Source: Saccoglossus kowalevskii (lineage: Eukaryota; Hemichordata; Enteropneusta; Harrimaniidae). From it: a DNA stretch of 25,049 nt. How positions within the stretch are numbered: the first letter of the stretch is position 1; every line of letters begins with the position of its first letter. The DNA lies in contig NW_003130855.1 in the NCBI RefSeq assembly GCF_000003605.2, positions 317,343 to 342,391 of the forward strand, in the 5' to 3' direction. A program made the position numbers and the translations under genes. Shown here piece by piece: positions 1-10,523 of this stretch. The notes below the pieces were generated by a model. That model was given only the letters and a program-made list of their open reading frames with translations. It ran no database searches and was not told the DNA's origin.

Positions 1-453
1 TGTCCCACATAAGGTACTATGCACATGCAAAGAATGAACAGAATCGGTCCACAGGATTCTGTAATATGACTCTGGACAGACTGACGCATAGACGGACGGA
101 CACATGGACAGACTCAGGAACTCACGGACGGTCGGGGACATGTATCCTAACATGTCCAAAATACGATATTTTCAAAAAACAAGATGGCTGCCAGTCGGCC
201 ATCTTTGATCCAATTGTGAAATGATTCGTCATGGACATGTATCCTAACATGTATAATCTATGTACCAAGTTTGAATGAAAACTGACAAAGCATGTCCAAA
301 ATACAACATTTTCAAAAAACAAGATGGCTGCCAGTTGGCCATTTTGAATCGAATCGCTAAACCACTGCATGTGCATATGTCCGACATAAAGTACTAGGCA
401 CATGCAAAGAATGAACGGAATCGGTCCAAGGGATTCTGAGATATGACTCGTCC
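1..453. repeat. Nested dispersed repeat, pattern A-B-C-B-C-A
   Basis: Three words recur. A: 1-72 and 378-449, with few differences. B: a 20-bp word, GGACATGTATCCTAACATGT, exact at 136-155 and 233-252. C: about 50 bp at 153-202 and 293-342, starting TGTCCAAAATAC. Each C includes a small inverted repeat, AAGATGGC...GGCCATCTT in the first. The minus-strand open frame across this block is a by-product of the repeats. Confidence 0.75.
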
Positions 454-1256
454 GAACGGGGACTAATAATTGCTCCCGATAAAAATAAGTCGGATTTTAC
501 TTTAATTTCATATATAAAAAAAAAAAGAAGTAACATTTAGTGAGGAATTATTGGTAAAACTGGTGTATAACATCGCCAAGTAAGTTATGTCACGTTGTAA
601 CTTTGATGATCGTTTTGAAGTTTTATTTGTTCGCTCATTACTGTAAATGTAAACGATTTAGAAGTTGATGGTACGAATAATAAATTACAACAATACGCCA
701 ATTAATTACGTGGTCGATTTTTTGAAGGTGAATGTTTTTAAAGTAAATAAAATCATGAAATTCGTGAACATATTTCTGGTTTAACGTTTCGAATGCGTTT
801 TATTCAACGTTTTACAATAGACAATTAAATTGCAACAATAATTTATTTGTGTTTGTTTTTAGTCTGCAACATCAGTATTTCGAGAATGTTTCAAACTCTT
901 CTAAATTATGAAACATAATGTGTTGATTCCATTGAAAAAAATATTTGCACTGTGACTGAGCTCATTAATATTCATAACTGTAAATGAAAGTATGTAAATG
1001 ATATGCAAATCATTATGCAAATTGTATGCAAATTAATTGCAGCGCTATGCATTTTTTCTGGTGAGAACCCTGTTAACAGATTGAAAACAGCCAATAACTT
1101 GACATATTTTGCACACAAACTTTAGATTTATACTTATTACATTGTCAGCCAGCATTGTTATAATTTTGTTTGTTTAATACTTTGAGTTTGTTGATGTTTC
1201 AGACAAATACAGAAATTGGTATGTAATAATTTTGAAAAAAAGAAAAAGTGTGAATT
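453..1256. other. AT-rich non-coding stretch with an octamer cluster
   Basis: No open frame or repeat partner recognised. The only structure is three copies of ATGCAAAT at 1003, 1015 and 1026, spaced 12 and 11 bases apart. Confidence 0.5.
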
Positions 1257-1702
1257 GGTAATGGTGGCAAGAAGTACAAATAAGGAATACTGTATTTACT
1301 ATATATTTACAGTTAGCACATGTGCTTCTAGCAATGATCAAAGTGGTTGCAAGATATTAGTAAAAGACACTTAGGAAGAACTACCATGTGCTGGAGGTAT
1401 TGGTGGCATGAAGTACAAATAAGGAATACTGTAAAATATTTTATTTTCGCATGGAATTAATTTTAACTATTTTCGCTGAGAGAATGATTCAGTGAAAATA
1501 AAATCCAGTGAATATACCTTTTTTCCTATATTTTACATTCAACTTGTGAAAAATCAGTGAAAATAAATTCCATACAAAACAAGCAAAATGTCTTTTCAGC
1601 GAAAATTAATTCCAGCTAAAATAAAGTATTTTACAGTACTGTATTTACTATATATTTACAGTAAGCACATGTGCTTCTAGCAATGATCAAAGTGGTTGCA
1701 AG
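1257..1702 (+). repeat. 139-bp tandem duplication, second unit interrupted
   Basis: Unit 1 begins at 1257 (GGTAATGGTGGCAAGAAG) and unit 2 at 1396 (GGTATTGGTGGCATGAAG). Both continue AAGTACAAATAAGGAATACTG. Unit 1 then runs on without a break into TATTTACTATATATTTACAG and the words around CACATGTGCTTCTAGCAATG. Unit 2 has a MITE at this point and resumes at 1639, ending near 1702. The two units differ at only a few positions where they align. Confidence 0.85.
1429..1636 (-). mobile_element. MITE copy 1, TA target site
   Basis: A 208-bp element with terminal inverted repeats of about 40 bp, CTGTAAAATATTTTATTTT at the left and its near-complement AAAATAAAGTATTTTACAG at the right. TA flanks it at 1427-1428 and 1637-1638. 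The uninterrupted tandem unit at 1257-1355 has a single TACTGTA at the matching place, so it shows the empty site and supports a TA duplication. TA targets fit Tc1/mariner-type MITEs. Orientation is opposite to the copies at 2844 and 3803. Confidence 0.8.
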
Positions 1703-1729
1703 AAGTTTAGCAATTAAAAATATTTAATG

Positions 1730-2290
1730 AAATAATGACCATATATTTTTGTCATATATCACCAGTAGCATGTCCCTATCTGCAACAGTACTTAAGATAT
1801 TACAATTATGAATATTTTTGAGGTCACATAACCATATATTATCATCAAAACATTAGCCAGATTACATTGATCTCAACCAGCCAGGTTTGTGCATTATCCC
1901 AGAGCATCTATGTACCATTTTTTTCATTAAAATCTGTTGAATGGTACTTGAGAAACAACTGAAAATGCTTAAAATTTTCTAATTAATATTTAAATTAGGT
2001 CATTATTATGCATCCACCAACCAACAAGATTCATTGAAATCTGTTAAAATGGTTTTTGAGAAACAACTGAAAATGCTTAAAATTGGCTAATTAATATGCA
2101 GATTAGGTCATCAATATGCACACGATTTCAACCAAATCTAATTATGCAAACTAGGCAACTCCAATCTGCACATTAGTCAAGAGCATCTATGTTTCCTAAA
2201 AAAACAACATATGGTTCTTGAGATATTCAGGGAACAGACAAACACACACATACAGACACATTAACTCACATTGTGTGCTTTGCACATGGG
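1730..2290 (+). repeat. Dispersed repeat with internal ~109-bp tandem
   Basis: Two units of the same text lie at about 1922-2012 and 2031-2121. Both contain GAGAAACAACTGAAAATGCT followed by a TAATTAATAT...ATTAGGTCAT word. The block ends in a run of CA and CAGACA words (about 2230-2270). No coding sense is visible. The style is that of the multi-copy non-coding repeats common in marine invertebrate genomes. Confidence 0.65.
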
Positions 2291-2389
2291 AGTCAAAAAC
2301 ATATCATGGCAAAATATATAAAAGTTGTTTGGATATACAGATTTAAAACAAGCAGTCTGCTGGCTGATATATCTCTGCTTGCATCTGTA

Positions 2390-2560
2390 TAGTTGAAAAT
2401 AGTATTTTTTACAACAATTAAACTTATCATCATGAAATGAACATCTACATTTAAAATATCAGAGCAATTTTTACCAAAAATAATCACTAAAATTAGAGAA
2501 TTAAAGGTATTTTCACAAAATGACTGAAATCCATCCAAGGTACACTTTGGTCCACCCAAG
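2390..2560 (+). repeat. Degenerate copy of the 13.4-kb repeat unit
   Basis: Shares the ordered words TTTTTACCAAAAAT, AAAATTAGAGAATTAAA and AAGGTACA with the two units at 13417-13666. It has no other recognised structure. The minus-strand open frame over 2293-2646 has no recognisable protein similarity. Confidence 0.55.
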
Positions 2561-2843
2561 ATACATAATATATCTTTATATACCGTGACTGACTGGAAAA
2601 TTACAAAATCTATTGGAAATGACAATTTTACTAGTGCAGCATGCAAATTTGCTATTCAGTTACACACACATGATCCATTAACTACAAATTCTAGCAAAGG
2701 TTTACAGCACCTGGGCACCGCCACTAGTGTTTGATAACAACTGCACGCAGGGGACTAGTATTGCATTTTCTCAATTTGTGCTTACGTAAACAGAAGAGAT
2801 GTGTTTATGGTCAAATTATGTTATATTTTAATAATCTTGTATA

Positions 2844-2974
2844 CTGTGAAATACTTTATTTTAGCTGGAATTAATTTTCGCTGAAAAGGCATTTTGGGTG
2901 TTTTGTATGGAATTTATTTTCACTGATTTTTGACGAGTTGAATGTGAAATATAAGGAAAAAAGTATATTCGCTG
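2844..2974 (+). mobile_element. MITE copy 2, 3' truncated
   Basis: Begins CTGTGAAATACTTTATTTTA after TA and follows the copy at 3803 closely through the word GTATATTCGCTG. It then stops abruptly at 2974, so the second inverted repeat is missing. Confidence 0.75.
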
Positions 2975-3039
2975 TACTACATGTAACACGATGAGATACA
3001 CCAGTACTTGGATATGAATCTATAAAATAAATTCTTTAA

Positions 3040-3196
3040 AGCGAGAGGATTATCACCTGCACACGTGCAGGAATTGAGTTCCAAGCGATGATACCAACAC
3101 ATGCTAAAAACGCAAAGGCTCATGGGTAGATGCTTGTTTGTAACCAATGATACGCTATGGCCATCTGACACATGCGTAGGTGATGACTCCCCCGCT
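3040..3196. mobile_element. Short TTAA-target MITE, copy 1
   Basis: 157 bp with inverted ends, AGCGAGAGGATTATCACCTG at the left and the complement of AGCGGGGGAGTCATCACCTA at the right. TTAA lies on both sides (3036-3039 and 3197-3200). TTAA duplication is typical of piggyBac-type transposition, although the usual CCC start is absent, so the superfamily is uncertain. Confidence 0.7.
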
Positions 3197-3359
3197 TTAA
3201 AGAGTAATCCTGGAACTTGTTATGCCATGACAATGAAGTTTATGAACGTACAATAAAAAACGCATAAGGCACAAGTTCCATTTCATGCACACATTTGAAT
3301 TTCACCCTATGTTATAACAGAAATCATGTTGCAGTGAGCAAAATTTGGAAAGAAAAAAG

Positions 3360-3449
3360 AACCAATCACAAGACTGGTTACGAACAAGTTGAGCAGGGCT
3401 AACTGAGTTGTAACCTTGATGTGGTTTGTAACCAGCCTTATGATTGGTT
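3360..3449. other. 26-bp stem hairpin with two CCAAT boxes
   Basis: 3360-3385 (AACCAATCACAAGACTGG...) and 3424-3449 (...CCAGCCTTATGATTGGTT) are inverted copies with about three or four mismatches and a 38-base loop. Each arm carries a CCAAT/ATTGG box, facing each other. No outer target duplication was found. Confidence 0.6.
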
Positions 3450-3802
3450 GTTGAAAAATTCTGGCCACGCCTCCAACTGTGCCGTGCGTTAGGGCCAACC
3501 GTTAATTATTCATAAATGGAGTCAATTTGTGTAGTTTTCTTGATTTATTCTGCAGATATAGGTAAAATATAGGTAAAGCTTTGGCGAAATTTGAAAGAGC
3601 AACTAATATTCTTCAACCTGGTATTTTTTATAGATTTTATTTTTCGTTCTGTTTGTCTGTTTTTTCCAGTTTAAAAAATATGAGCTCGCTGGAGCCTTCA
3701 TCCCTTGTCTATTTCTTACACTAGATACCATTCGATACCCCCCCCCCCACTCATAAGGAATGCATACATTTGATTACAGTTCCTGGGCTCCCTGTGGAAA
3801 TA

Positions 3803-3996
3803 CTGTAAAATACTTTATTTTAGCTGGAATTAATTTTCACTGGAAAGGCTTTTTGGGTGTTCTGTATGGAATTTATTTTCACTGAATGATTTTTGATGAG
3901 TTGAATGTGAAATATAGGAAAAAAGGTATATTCGCTGGATTTTATTTTCACTGAATCATTCCTTCAGCTAAAATAGCAAAAATAAGTATTATACAG
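3803..3996 (+). mobile_element. MITE copy 3
   Basis: Starts CTGTAAAATACTTTATTTTA after TA and ends near 3996 with a degraded AAGTATTATACAG. It shares its whole interior with copy 2 and, inverted, with copy 1. The right flank is GA rather than TA, so the right end is mutated or slightly misplaced. Confidence 0.75.
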
Positions 3997-4019
3997 GAAT
4001 ACTTATTTTAACTATAGAG

Positions 4020-5130
4020 ACAACTCTGTAATTAAGTGAATGTGTTACTAATAGTGTAAATACGGTATTGTAGTTTTTTGACTGCAACAGAAAGATAAAT
4101 CATAGTGCCTGACTGTTAGGAACTCTGGGGAGGGAATGATTGTGCAAATCATTGTTTTCAGGTTATTTTGTTTTCTTTTTTGATTTCCTATATATCAGAT
4201 TTTTTTATTATCAGTCATTTGCTTTTTAGGATGTGTTTTTAAAATTTACTCAATACAATTCTTTTCTTTAACCCCCCCCCCCGAGTTTGTAGTGGTTACC
4301 CCTTACTGATGTGGATTCACTGTCTTTTCATGGAGAAAAAAACACATTCAAACGGCGACTGTGAAAACACAGGTCATTATTGCAATAAATACCTCCAATT
4401 GTCACAGAAAACAAAGATCTGTCACGAGTATGAGCTTCGTTGTATTTTGTTCGATTCATAAAACATTGTGTTTATCGGCGCGGCCATTATTGTTCGGATT
4501 CGAGTGAAAGCAATTGACTCATTTGCATACGCGCGGATAAAACATTAAATCGGTATAAGCACGTCTTTAAAAAACAAAACGTGACTTGCTAACAAAACAG
4601 GGCTGTACGACAGCAGATGTACAATGCATAGTTACAATTATGGCACGCTGAAAACGACACCAACGCCGTAACAGCCGAATTTGAGGCGAGCAGCCGAGAT
4701 CGGCTCCGTGCGTTATGGATGCCCGGGCTGACTTAAAACGTTGCTAACGACTAAATGGAGAAAACGGAACGTACCGAAATACACAGGCTTGTTGCATCGT
4801 GGGCAATTCGGCATACTGAATAATTCCTCGGTTTGAGTGCCGCAGATAACTGTCAGTAGATAAATAAATTACAATATCGTCTGTAATACGCACGCCAACG
4901 AAGAAGACTTCATATAAACACACTTGCAATAACAAAGAAAGGGGAATTTGCACACGGCACCTTGGAAGTCGTCTAATGAATGTATTATGAGACAATTAAG
5001 AGAAAAAATTGTAAAAATACAAAATGAATGATAGTAACCTATTTGTCCGTGTAAAATAACAATATCAACCTTATTCTATAATTTTTTACATTAGTATTAT
5101 ATACAATTTGAATGAAGTCGTCTATCAGAA
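4020..5130. other. No gene recognised
   Basis: A C run at 4271-4282 and a CpG-richer patch at about 4430-4750 (for example GGCGCGGCCATTATTG and CATACGCGCGGATAAAAC, with the octamer ATTTGCAT). Short open frames here show no protein similarity I know. Confidence 0.4.
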
Positions 5131-5142
5131 ACTCTACACGGT

Positions 5143-5266
5143 CACGTGATTTTTTCGCGCCGCGATTCGAATCGATATTAAGTAAACACGATTTGGTTTC
5201 AAACATGTCATCACTCAAGCTGCCTTCCGGTCTGGGTGGTCAGCTAAAAATAATAGTAATACTATA
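5143..5266 (+). promoter_or_regulatory. Weak promoter / first-exon candidate
   Basis: CACGTG at 5143-5148 is followed directly by TTTTTTCGCGCCGCG, an E2F-like TTTCGCGC. Some 45 bases on, at 5204, an ATG in good context (AAACATG) opens MSSLKLPSGLGGQLK and closes at 5264-5266; an ETS-like CTTCCGG lies inside it. No consensus splice donor lies within the frame. The cluster is suggestive but I cannot link it to a gene. Confidence 0.22.
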
Positions 5267-5476
5267 ACCAGTGTGTACGAAATCGGACGAAATCGACCAG
5301 GTAACTGTATATACCTGTTTAACCCTCCGTCCGCACCCCTTCCGGTAGCGGAACTTGGCTAGTATAGGTAGTACATCATATGAATGCAACAAACTCTTTT
5401 CTACGAATTTGTAAATTCACCCAAATTGTTTTGTTGCCCTCAGCAACCGACTGAAAAATATAAAATATCGGCTCGC

Positions 5477-5477
<1 letters not shown>

Positions 5478-5511
<34 letters not shown>
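5478..5511 (-). repeat. 34-base poly(T) run
   Basis: An uninterrupted T run. Read on the minus strand it is a poly(A) following the 5512-5766 sequence, as a retroposed copy would show. No polymerase III boxes or parent gene could be recognised upstream. Confidence 0.6.
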
Positions 5512-5515
<4 letters not shown>

Positions 5516-6296
5516 GACCCAAATATTAAAAACTCACCCTTTTAAGCAGTAAAGAAGTGTTTCCTCTAAAAATTAACGATCCCGGACCGTTGTTTGACCC
5601 CAGGGTCCTCGGGGGATAAGTGGCGAACCTCGGGCTGATCTGTATTTCTCTGACATATTACGAATACTATGAATTCTGAAGAGCAAACACGTCTTTTGCA
5701 TTTCAGGCCATTTTGATATTTACGATTCGACGGATAGTTGGTGAACAATATTAAAAATATCGCCACACCAAGTATTTTCTTAATAGAATAAAAACATTAT
5801 TTGAATCAGAAAAACAATACGTTTGTTGTAGTGAATATAATTTTTAATACATGAAATGCACAAAATTTTATTGAATTTACAAAACGTGACATTTTATGGT
5901 AAAACTCTCATCCGCCTACATCACAAACAAAACGACGGCTTTTGATTGGCAATGGTTACAAATGTTTAAGAAAGAATAAAAGGTGAGAGAAAAAAATAAA
6001 TACAAAAAAAACTAAGCTAATACATTACAGAGAAAAAAATAATATTAAGACTAAATTATTATACTATAAAAAGATAGAAAACAAAATGTAAAACTTAATT
6101 GTGAAAGAAAACTGTCACCGGGGTTGCTGTCTTATTTCAAAACACTTCTTTAGGTACCTTGCTACAGGGAGTGTTAGACCAGTGTTGTTTAGCAAGGCTA
6201 TGAATTGTGTCTTAGTGACAACATTTAAAGTTTTTGCCATTTCAAATAAGATATTATTATTAGTAAAGTCACGAAAGAGAAACTAAAAACCGTTAC
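5512..6296. other. No gene recognised
   Basis: AT-rich. A minus-strand frame at 5766-5566 and a plus-strand frame at 6101-6286 are each just over 60 codons, have no recognisable similarity, and are of a length expected by chance. Confidence 0.4.
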
Positions 6297-6340
6297 AAAA
6301 TGAATGTAAATGAATTACGGTGAATAATTACATTCATTTT
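6297..6340. other. Hairpin, 13-bp arms
   Basis: AAAATGAATGTAA at the left is repeated inverted as ATTACATTCATTTT at the right, with about 17 bases between. It could be a small foldback element end or a chance structure in AT-rich DNA. Confidence 0.45.
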
Positions 6341-7424
6341 ATATTTTAGACCGTATTATTATATCTGCCCCTTTTCGATTTAAAAGCTACGGCTCGACAA
6401 CGTATGAGTCGATGTAAAAACGCAGTCTGGTTCACCTATTAAATGGCGATATTACAAACATCGCTTCCACAGCGTGTTTTCTTGTTCATACACGTGTTTC
6501 AACACATTTAGAAAGGATGACACTGCCTAAGGCTTAATTCGATCCGTTCACTGTACCTATGGATTATCCATTCGCTTTAACTAAGTACCGGGGTATTATC
6601 CGTTCTTTGTACCAAACATAGTTCTGGGGAAACAGGTCTACGTACCAAAATACTGTCCGTTCTCGGATACTTGGACCCCCCTCAAGGTGTTGAGAAACGG
6701 TGCTTGGATGTTTTTCGTTGAGAGCATCGGGCTACCACCGATCATGGGCACACGGCACCAGAATCATGATAACGGCCGTTGCCGTGCAACATAAACGGCG
6801 ACATGTATGATTACATCTCTGCATGTGTTCACATCTGTCGCACGAATATAGAATCATTGTGTTCTATAACATACTACGAGTATATGACAGATGACTCGGT
6901 GAATTCCACTCATGTAATATACTGTATATTTGTAACGGGCATTGTTTGTTGGAAGTGATTTGATAAGTCATGTGTAAAGTAATGCGAGGGTACTGATCCA
7001 AAAATGTGAGCCTGAGTGCGACATTGGCACTGGGGAGGGAAACTAGACATAACAATTTTAGAAATTCTGTTAGAGAATCTTTTTTTTTACAAAAGAATAT
7101 AAGAAAAAGAAAAGTTTGTAGCAACGTCATCTCGAAACCAATCACGCTCAAAATTAAAAACAGAAAAGCAATAGTTTTTCTACAATCCCCCTTCCCCAAT
7201 TCAGTTGGGAAAATAAAAATAAAATGTTTGCAAAGCGTCATTTGAGGGTCGATATCTCAAAATCACGCAGGCAAACATTTTTTTCATTGAAATCAGCATT
7301 CTCAAAAAAATAGTCAATGCACTTGTTTGCTAAACACGAAATGGCGTCAGCCTTTTTTTCTCATAGCATTACATTGAAATCAGTACCTTGGCTATTTTAC
7401 CTAACTTACTCACAGCACTGTTTT
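6341..7424. other. No gene recognised
   Basis: Nothing with a known family signature. A 125-codon minus-strand frame (7241-6864) and an overlapping plus-strand frame (7006-7245) compete for the same DNA. Neither reads like a known domain. Confidence 0.4.
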
Positions 7425-7428
7425 TTAA

Positions 7429-7698
7429 AGCGATGTAGTCGTCGCGCTGCGCATGTGCGACATTCGTGTTGATAAACATTGCTTTTTGGAAATAAGTATG
7501 AGGTTTGACCTGGGCACGACTTGCACTGATTACCGGCGGTGACTCCTTCGATACTTTCCAATCACCTAAAATTACCTAATTAAAGCTTGGAAACGTGTCA
7601 GTTTGTACTCGCTGATCATCGCAACAGTCAAAGTCGCCATCTTTGTTTATACAAGGCCCATATATCTCGCGCATGCGTGGCGCGACGACTACCGCGCT
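7429..7698. mobile_element. TTAA-target MITE, copy 2
   Basis: 270 bp. The left end is AGCGATGTAGTCGTCGCGCT. The right end, read inward on the minus strand, is AGCGCGGTAGTCGTCGCGCC. TTAA sits at 7425-7428 and 7699-7702. The terminal layout (AGCG, then AGTCNTC, then GCATGTG/GCATGCG) is the same as in copy 1, but the interior is unrelated, as expected for non-autonomous relatives. Confidence 0.75.
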
Positions 7699-7888
7699 TT
7701 AAACTCTCTAGTATAATTTATACATGCGAAGACAGTGTATCAACCGAATAACTAAATGCCATTTTTTGCGTAATTTTGTTATTTACATATCACGATGGTT
7801 GAGTTGACGTCGATCTAATCAAATAGGTATATCTATATTGTCACTGACTTGATCCACAGTCGCCAATGAAATAGTCCAAATGATTTCA

Positions 7889-7955
7889 ATGGCTTCTGGC
7901 GAATTATCGTCGTTGGTGGTAGCACACAGAATGTTTGCTGCCGAAGTGAGTGAAG
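7889..7955 (+). CDS. Speculative first coding exon
   Basis: An ATG at 7889 opens 22 codons (MASGELSSLVVAHRMFAAEV...) and runs straight into AAG|GTGAGT, a consensus splice donor at 7956. A short out-of-frame ATG lies just upstream. Codon choice is unremarkable and the peptide matches nothing I recognise. The best nearby acceptor (CCTCTTCAG at 8540-8548) would lead to a stop after ten codons, so no convincing second exon is in reach. It sits about 190 bases beyond a TTAA MITE. This is a candidate only; random DNA yields such pairs occasionally. Confidence 0.2.
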
Positions 7956-8278
7956 GTGAGTCCCGCGATCAATCAATCTAGTCATAACAAATCCAGCTCA
8001 CAGACATTTTTAATCTAGATAACTAATTCTGATGCGCACAAAACACGAGGTTCATTTTTATATGTTTTTACAAACAGAAACACGAGCGACAATATTGTAA
8101 TAGCATGCACCAAAATAGGGATTATGGCATAATCCGCGGTGTGGGAGGTTTACTAATCCGTCGTGAGCGTTCTTTTGAACACGCTATTTGGTGTGGGATA
8201 CGCCTGTTACCTTGATCGCGTGAGGACTGCAAACATATTCACTGGCACACTCATGGGAGGAAATGCAATATATCATAA

Positions 8279-8300
8279 TATATATATATATATATATATA
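8279..8300. repeat. (TA)11 microsatellite
   Basis: Simple dinucleotide run in an AT-rich stretch. Confidence 0.85.
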
Positions 8301-9710
8301 CCATGTGCGGTTTTAATAATTATATGGTAATCCTAATGTTAATTAATTTGGTTAATTATACGTTTGGTTATTTTTTAGTTTGTCATATTTACTATTTTGA
8401 GGAAATATATATATTTTAAAAAAGTGGTCCATGAAGATATATATTTTCTAATTAAAATGTACAACTATACGGTTTAATTTGAAAACACCACCGTGTAGTT
8501 AATCCTATTATTGACAGTCTACCGATTTACTCACCCAAATCCTCTTCAGGTTCGGGTCCTTATAATGTACAACGGGGGTGAACCGCACGAAACAGCATTC
8601 AGACGATCGGACTGGGTGAATGGTGAATGACTCTACGGCAGGCGCATTCTAAGACAGACTTTGCAATTACTGCGAGTAATAAGCCTGATTTCACCACCGT
8701 AATATTACAACACATCATCGTACTCTTGGGACAAAATGCCACAGCGACTGTACCCCTATGTACGTTATTGGGGTGGATAAATATGGGTCACTGTATCTGT
8801 TTGGCTGAAAACAGCTCTGCATGTCCGTCATCGACATGGACCACTTTTTAAACAATTCTGCATATACCAGACATCGCAGTACAGCGCAGAACACGGGTAC
8901 ATCTTCAGCGCCAAATGTGCACCTTATACACAGGTGAGTGGTTTCTCAACGTATGTGAATAGTATTGATCACTTAAAACATTTGCACAGGTTGTAACCAC
9001 TATAATTAATTGGTAACGAGTTTTGTGCGGTATCATTACGAAAGCCGATACGTGCTGCTTACATAAAGTGCCCTATGGTTGCTGTATTTCAACGCTGGAT
9101 GCACCGACGTCCTAAAAACACACAACGTGGCATTCTTATTCCAGTCCAATGTCACGACTACGAATATCACAATAATATTCATATAATTTAAAAATAACTA
9201 CAAAGCCGTTATAATGATGGATTGATACTGACAACAGAAACGCGGAGGCAATTAGTACGTTAATATTTTGGAAAAATGTAAAAACAAATTGGAAAACAAA
9301 TTTAGTTAAATATTTTGTTCATATATATTAAATTGAAAAAAAGAACAAGTTACCGCCAGGTTATTAATTGTATTCACATCTGTCACATTGCCTCATCTCT
9401 ACCCACACATATCTACGTTGCAAACACGTACACGAGAATGCGTGGTGCGTAGTTCTTCCTCTTATGAATACGAACCTCATACATTGTTTACACCCCACGT
9501 ATGCCCATATCTACCCCTTCCAAGAAATGTACATGTGATCTATTTTGTTTCGTCCACTATGGCGTAATACAATGTACTTAAGGGTCGACACGGCCAACTG
9601 ATAACAATTCGGAAAATGTTATAAGCACTAAAATACGGGGAAAGATGATATGCTCATATGTAGCAGGCGAAAAAGTCACATAAAACATCGAGTTACTCCA
9701 AAAACAAACA
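8301..9710. other. No gene proven
   Basis: A possible non-coding exon could run from an acceptor-like CCTCTTCAG (8540-8548) to a donor CACAG|GTGAGT (8931/8932), about 383 bases, but no frame stays open through it; the 74-codon frame at 8627-8851 is unrecognised. From 8940 on I see only AT-rich DNA. Confidence 0.3.
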
Positions 9711-9819
9711 TCTGAAATCTAGACCCTCTGAAACGCTATATCCTGCATTTTGAGGCTAAATTTTGCTGACACAAAGGGTTTCAGCTTGATTGGGGGGGGG
9801 GGCTGTGCTGCCGCCACTG
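9711..9819 (-). mobile_element. hAT-like element fragment 1 (one end only)
   Basis: Matches 23450-23615 through the words GAAATCTAGACCC, CTGAAACGC, TCCTGCATTTTGAGG and GACACAAAGGGTTTCAGCTT. It ends GCCGCCACTG, which on the minus strand is CAGTGGCGGC, a typical hAT terminal start. The other half and the G/C-rich middle seen at 23530-23590 are missing; an 11-base G run marks the junction. Confidence 0.65.
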
Positions 9820-10180
9820 ATAAGCAAATCTGTGTTTGGTGTTCGACATTTCCCGCGTAACTTAGCTTGACATAGAGGTTCCTGAACACAATAAAATCAC
9901 GCGTAGAACGCTTTCCGAACCAGGAACTAGCAGCGTAAACTGATTGTGGACTTTTTGGGGCCAGTTTATTTTATACAATATTTCTAAGTTTTGATTATCA
10001 TTATTTAGTAAATAGATTACTAAAACGATTTATAAAATTCGTAAAATACGTGTGACCGACGATCGATTGATTCGAAACGTTCGAAGTTTTGATCAAACTC
10101 CCGACACTCCTCAGATCACGGGCGCTTGCAACAGGATTTATGGTAAAGGGGGATAGGCTTGGATAGGGTTTTATAATAGT
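9820..10180. other. No feature recognised
   Basis: No open frame, repeat partner or signal identified. Confidence 0.4.
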
Positions 10181-10186
10181 AACCTC

Positions 10187-10247
10187 GGGGCGGAGCTACG
10201 TCACAAGACGTTCCACGTTGGTATTTAAAGACGCGCACCACTGTACA
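10187..10247 (+). promoter_or_regulatory. Core-promoter-like cluster
   Basis: In order on the plus strand: GGGGCGG (Sp1-like, 10187-10193), TACGTCA (CRE-like, 10197-10203) and TATTTAAAG (TATA-like, 10222-10230). The spacing would put a start near 10255, close to ATG 10247. The two overlapping plus-strand frames that follow (about 60 codons each) are unrecognised, so any transcript could be non-coding or the first exon of an unseen gene. Confidence 0.3.
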
Positions 10248-10482
10248 TGCATTTCTATGGGCTCTGTGCGTGCTGCTGTGGAACGCCGGTCGAGCCGGTG
10301 AAAATTATATATGTTATACACGTAGGGCTAATCTTGTTACACTGTTCAGGGGAGTCTCAACAACCATCCCAAAGTACCGTTTTCTGCGAGTTTTTGGCCT
10401 TTGTTTTCACCGCGAGGGTTGCCAAGCGGTGAAAATGCCCGGATGTCCGCCACGAGGATACTAGAAGTAAAGACAGGGTATG

Positions 10483-10523
10483 AAACGTTCCATTCAGATC
10501 GGATGGCGCTCTCTCGTGCCAAT
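10483..10523 (-). repeat. 41-bp conserved island, copy 1
   Basis: The minus strand begins ATTGGCACGAGAGAGCGCC and ends CTGAATGGAACGTTT. It matches 22421-22461 on the plus strand at 38 of 41 positions, and the match ends sharply at both sides. Confidence 0.75.

Noticed and set aside
122-403. Minus-strand frame of 93 codons
   Set aside because: Entirely within the A-B-C dispersed repeat; the same peptide words recur because the DNA repeats.
1257-1702. CRISPR-like repeat array
   Set aside because: Only two long units in a eukaryotic context, without regular spacers.
4744-4995. Minus-strand frame of 83 codons
   Set aside because: No similarity recognised and no promoter, splice or polyadenylation context.
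6864-7245. Overlapping open frames on both strands (125 and 79 codons)
   Set aside because: No recognisable domain, low-complexity hydrophobic content, and lengths expected in AT-rich DNA with both strands open by chance.
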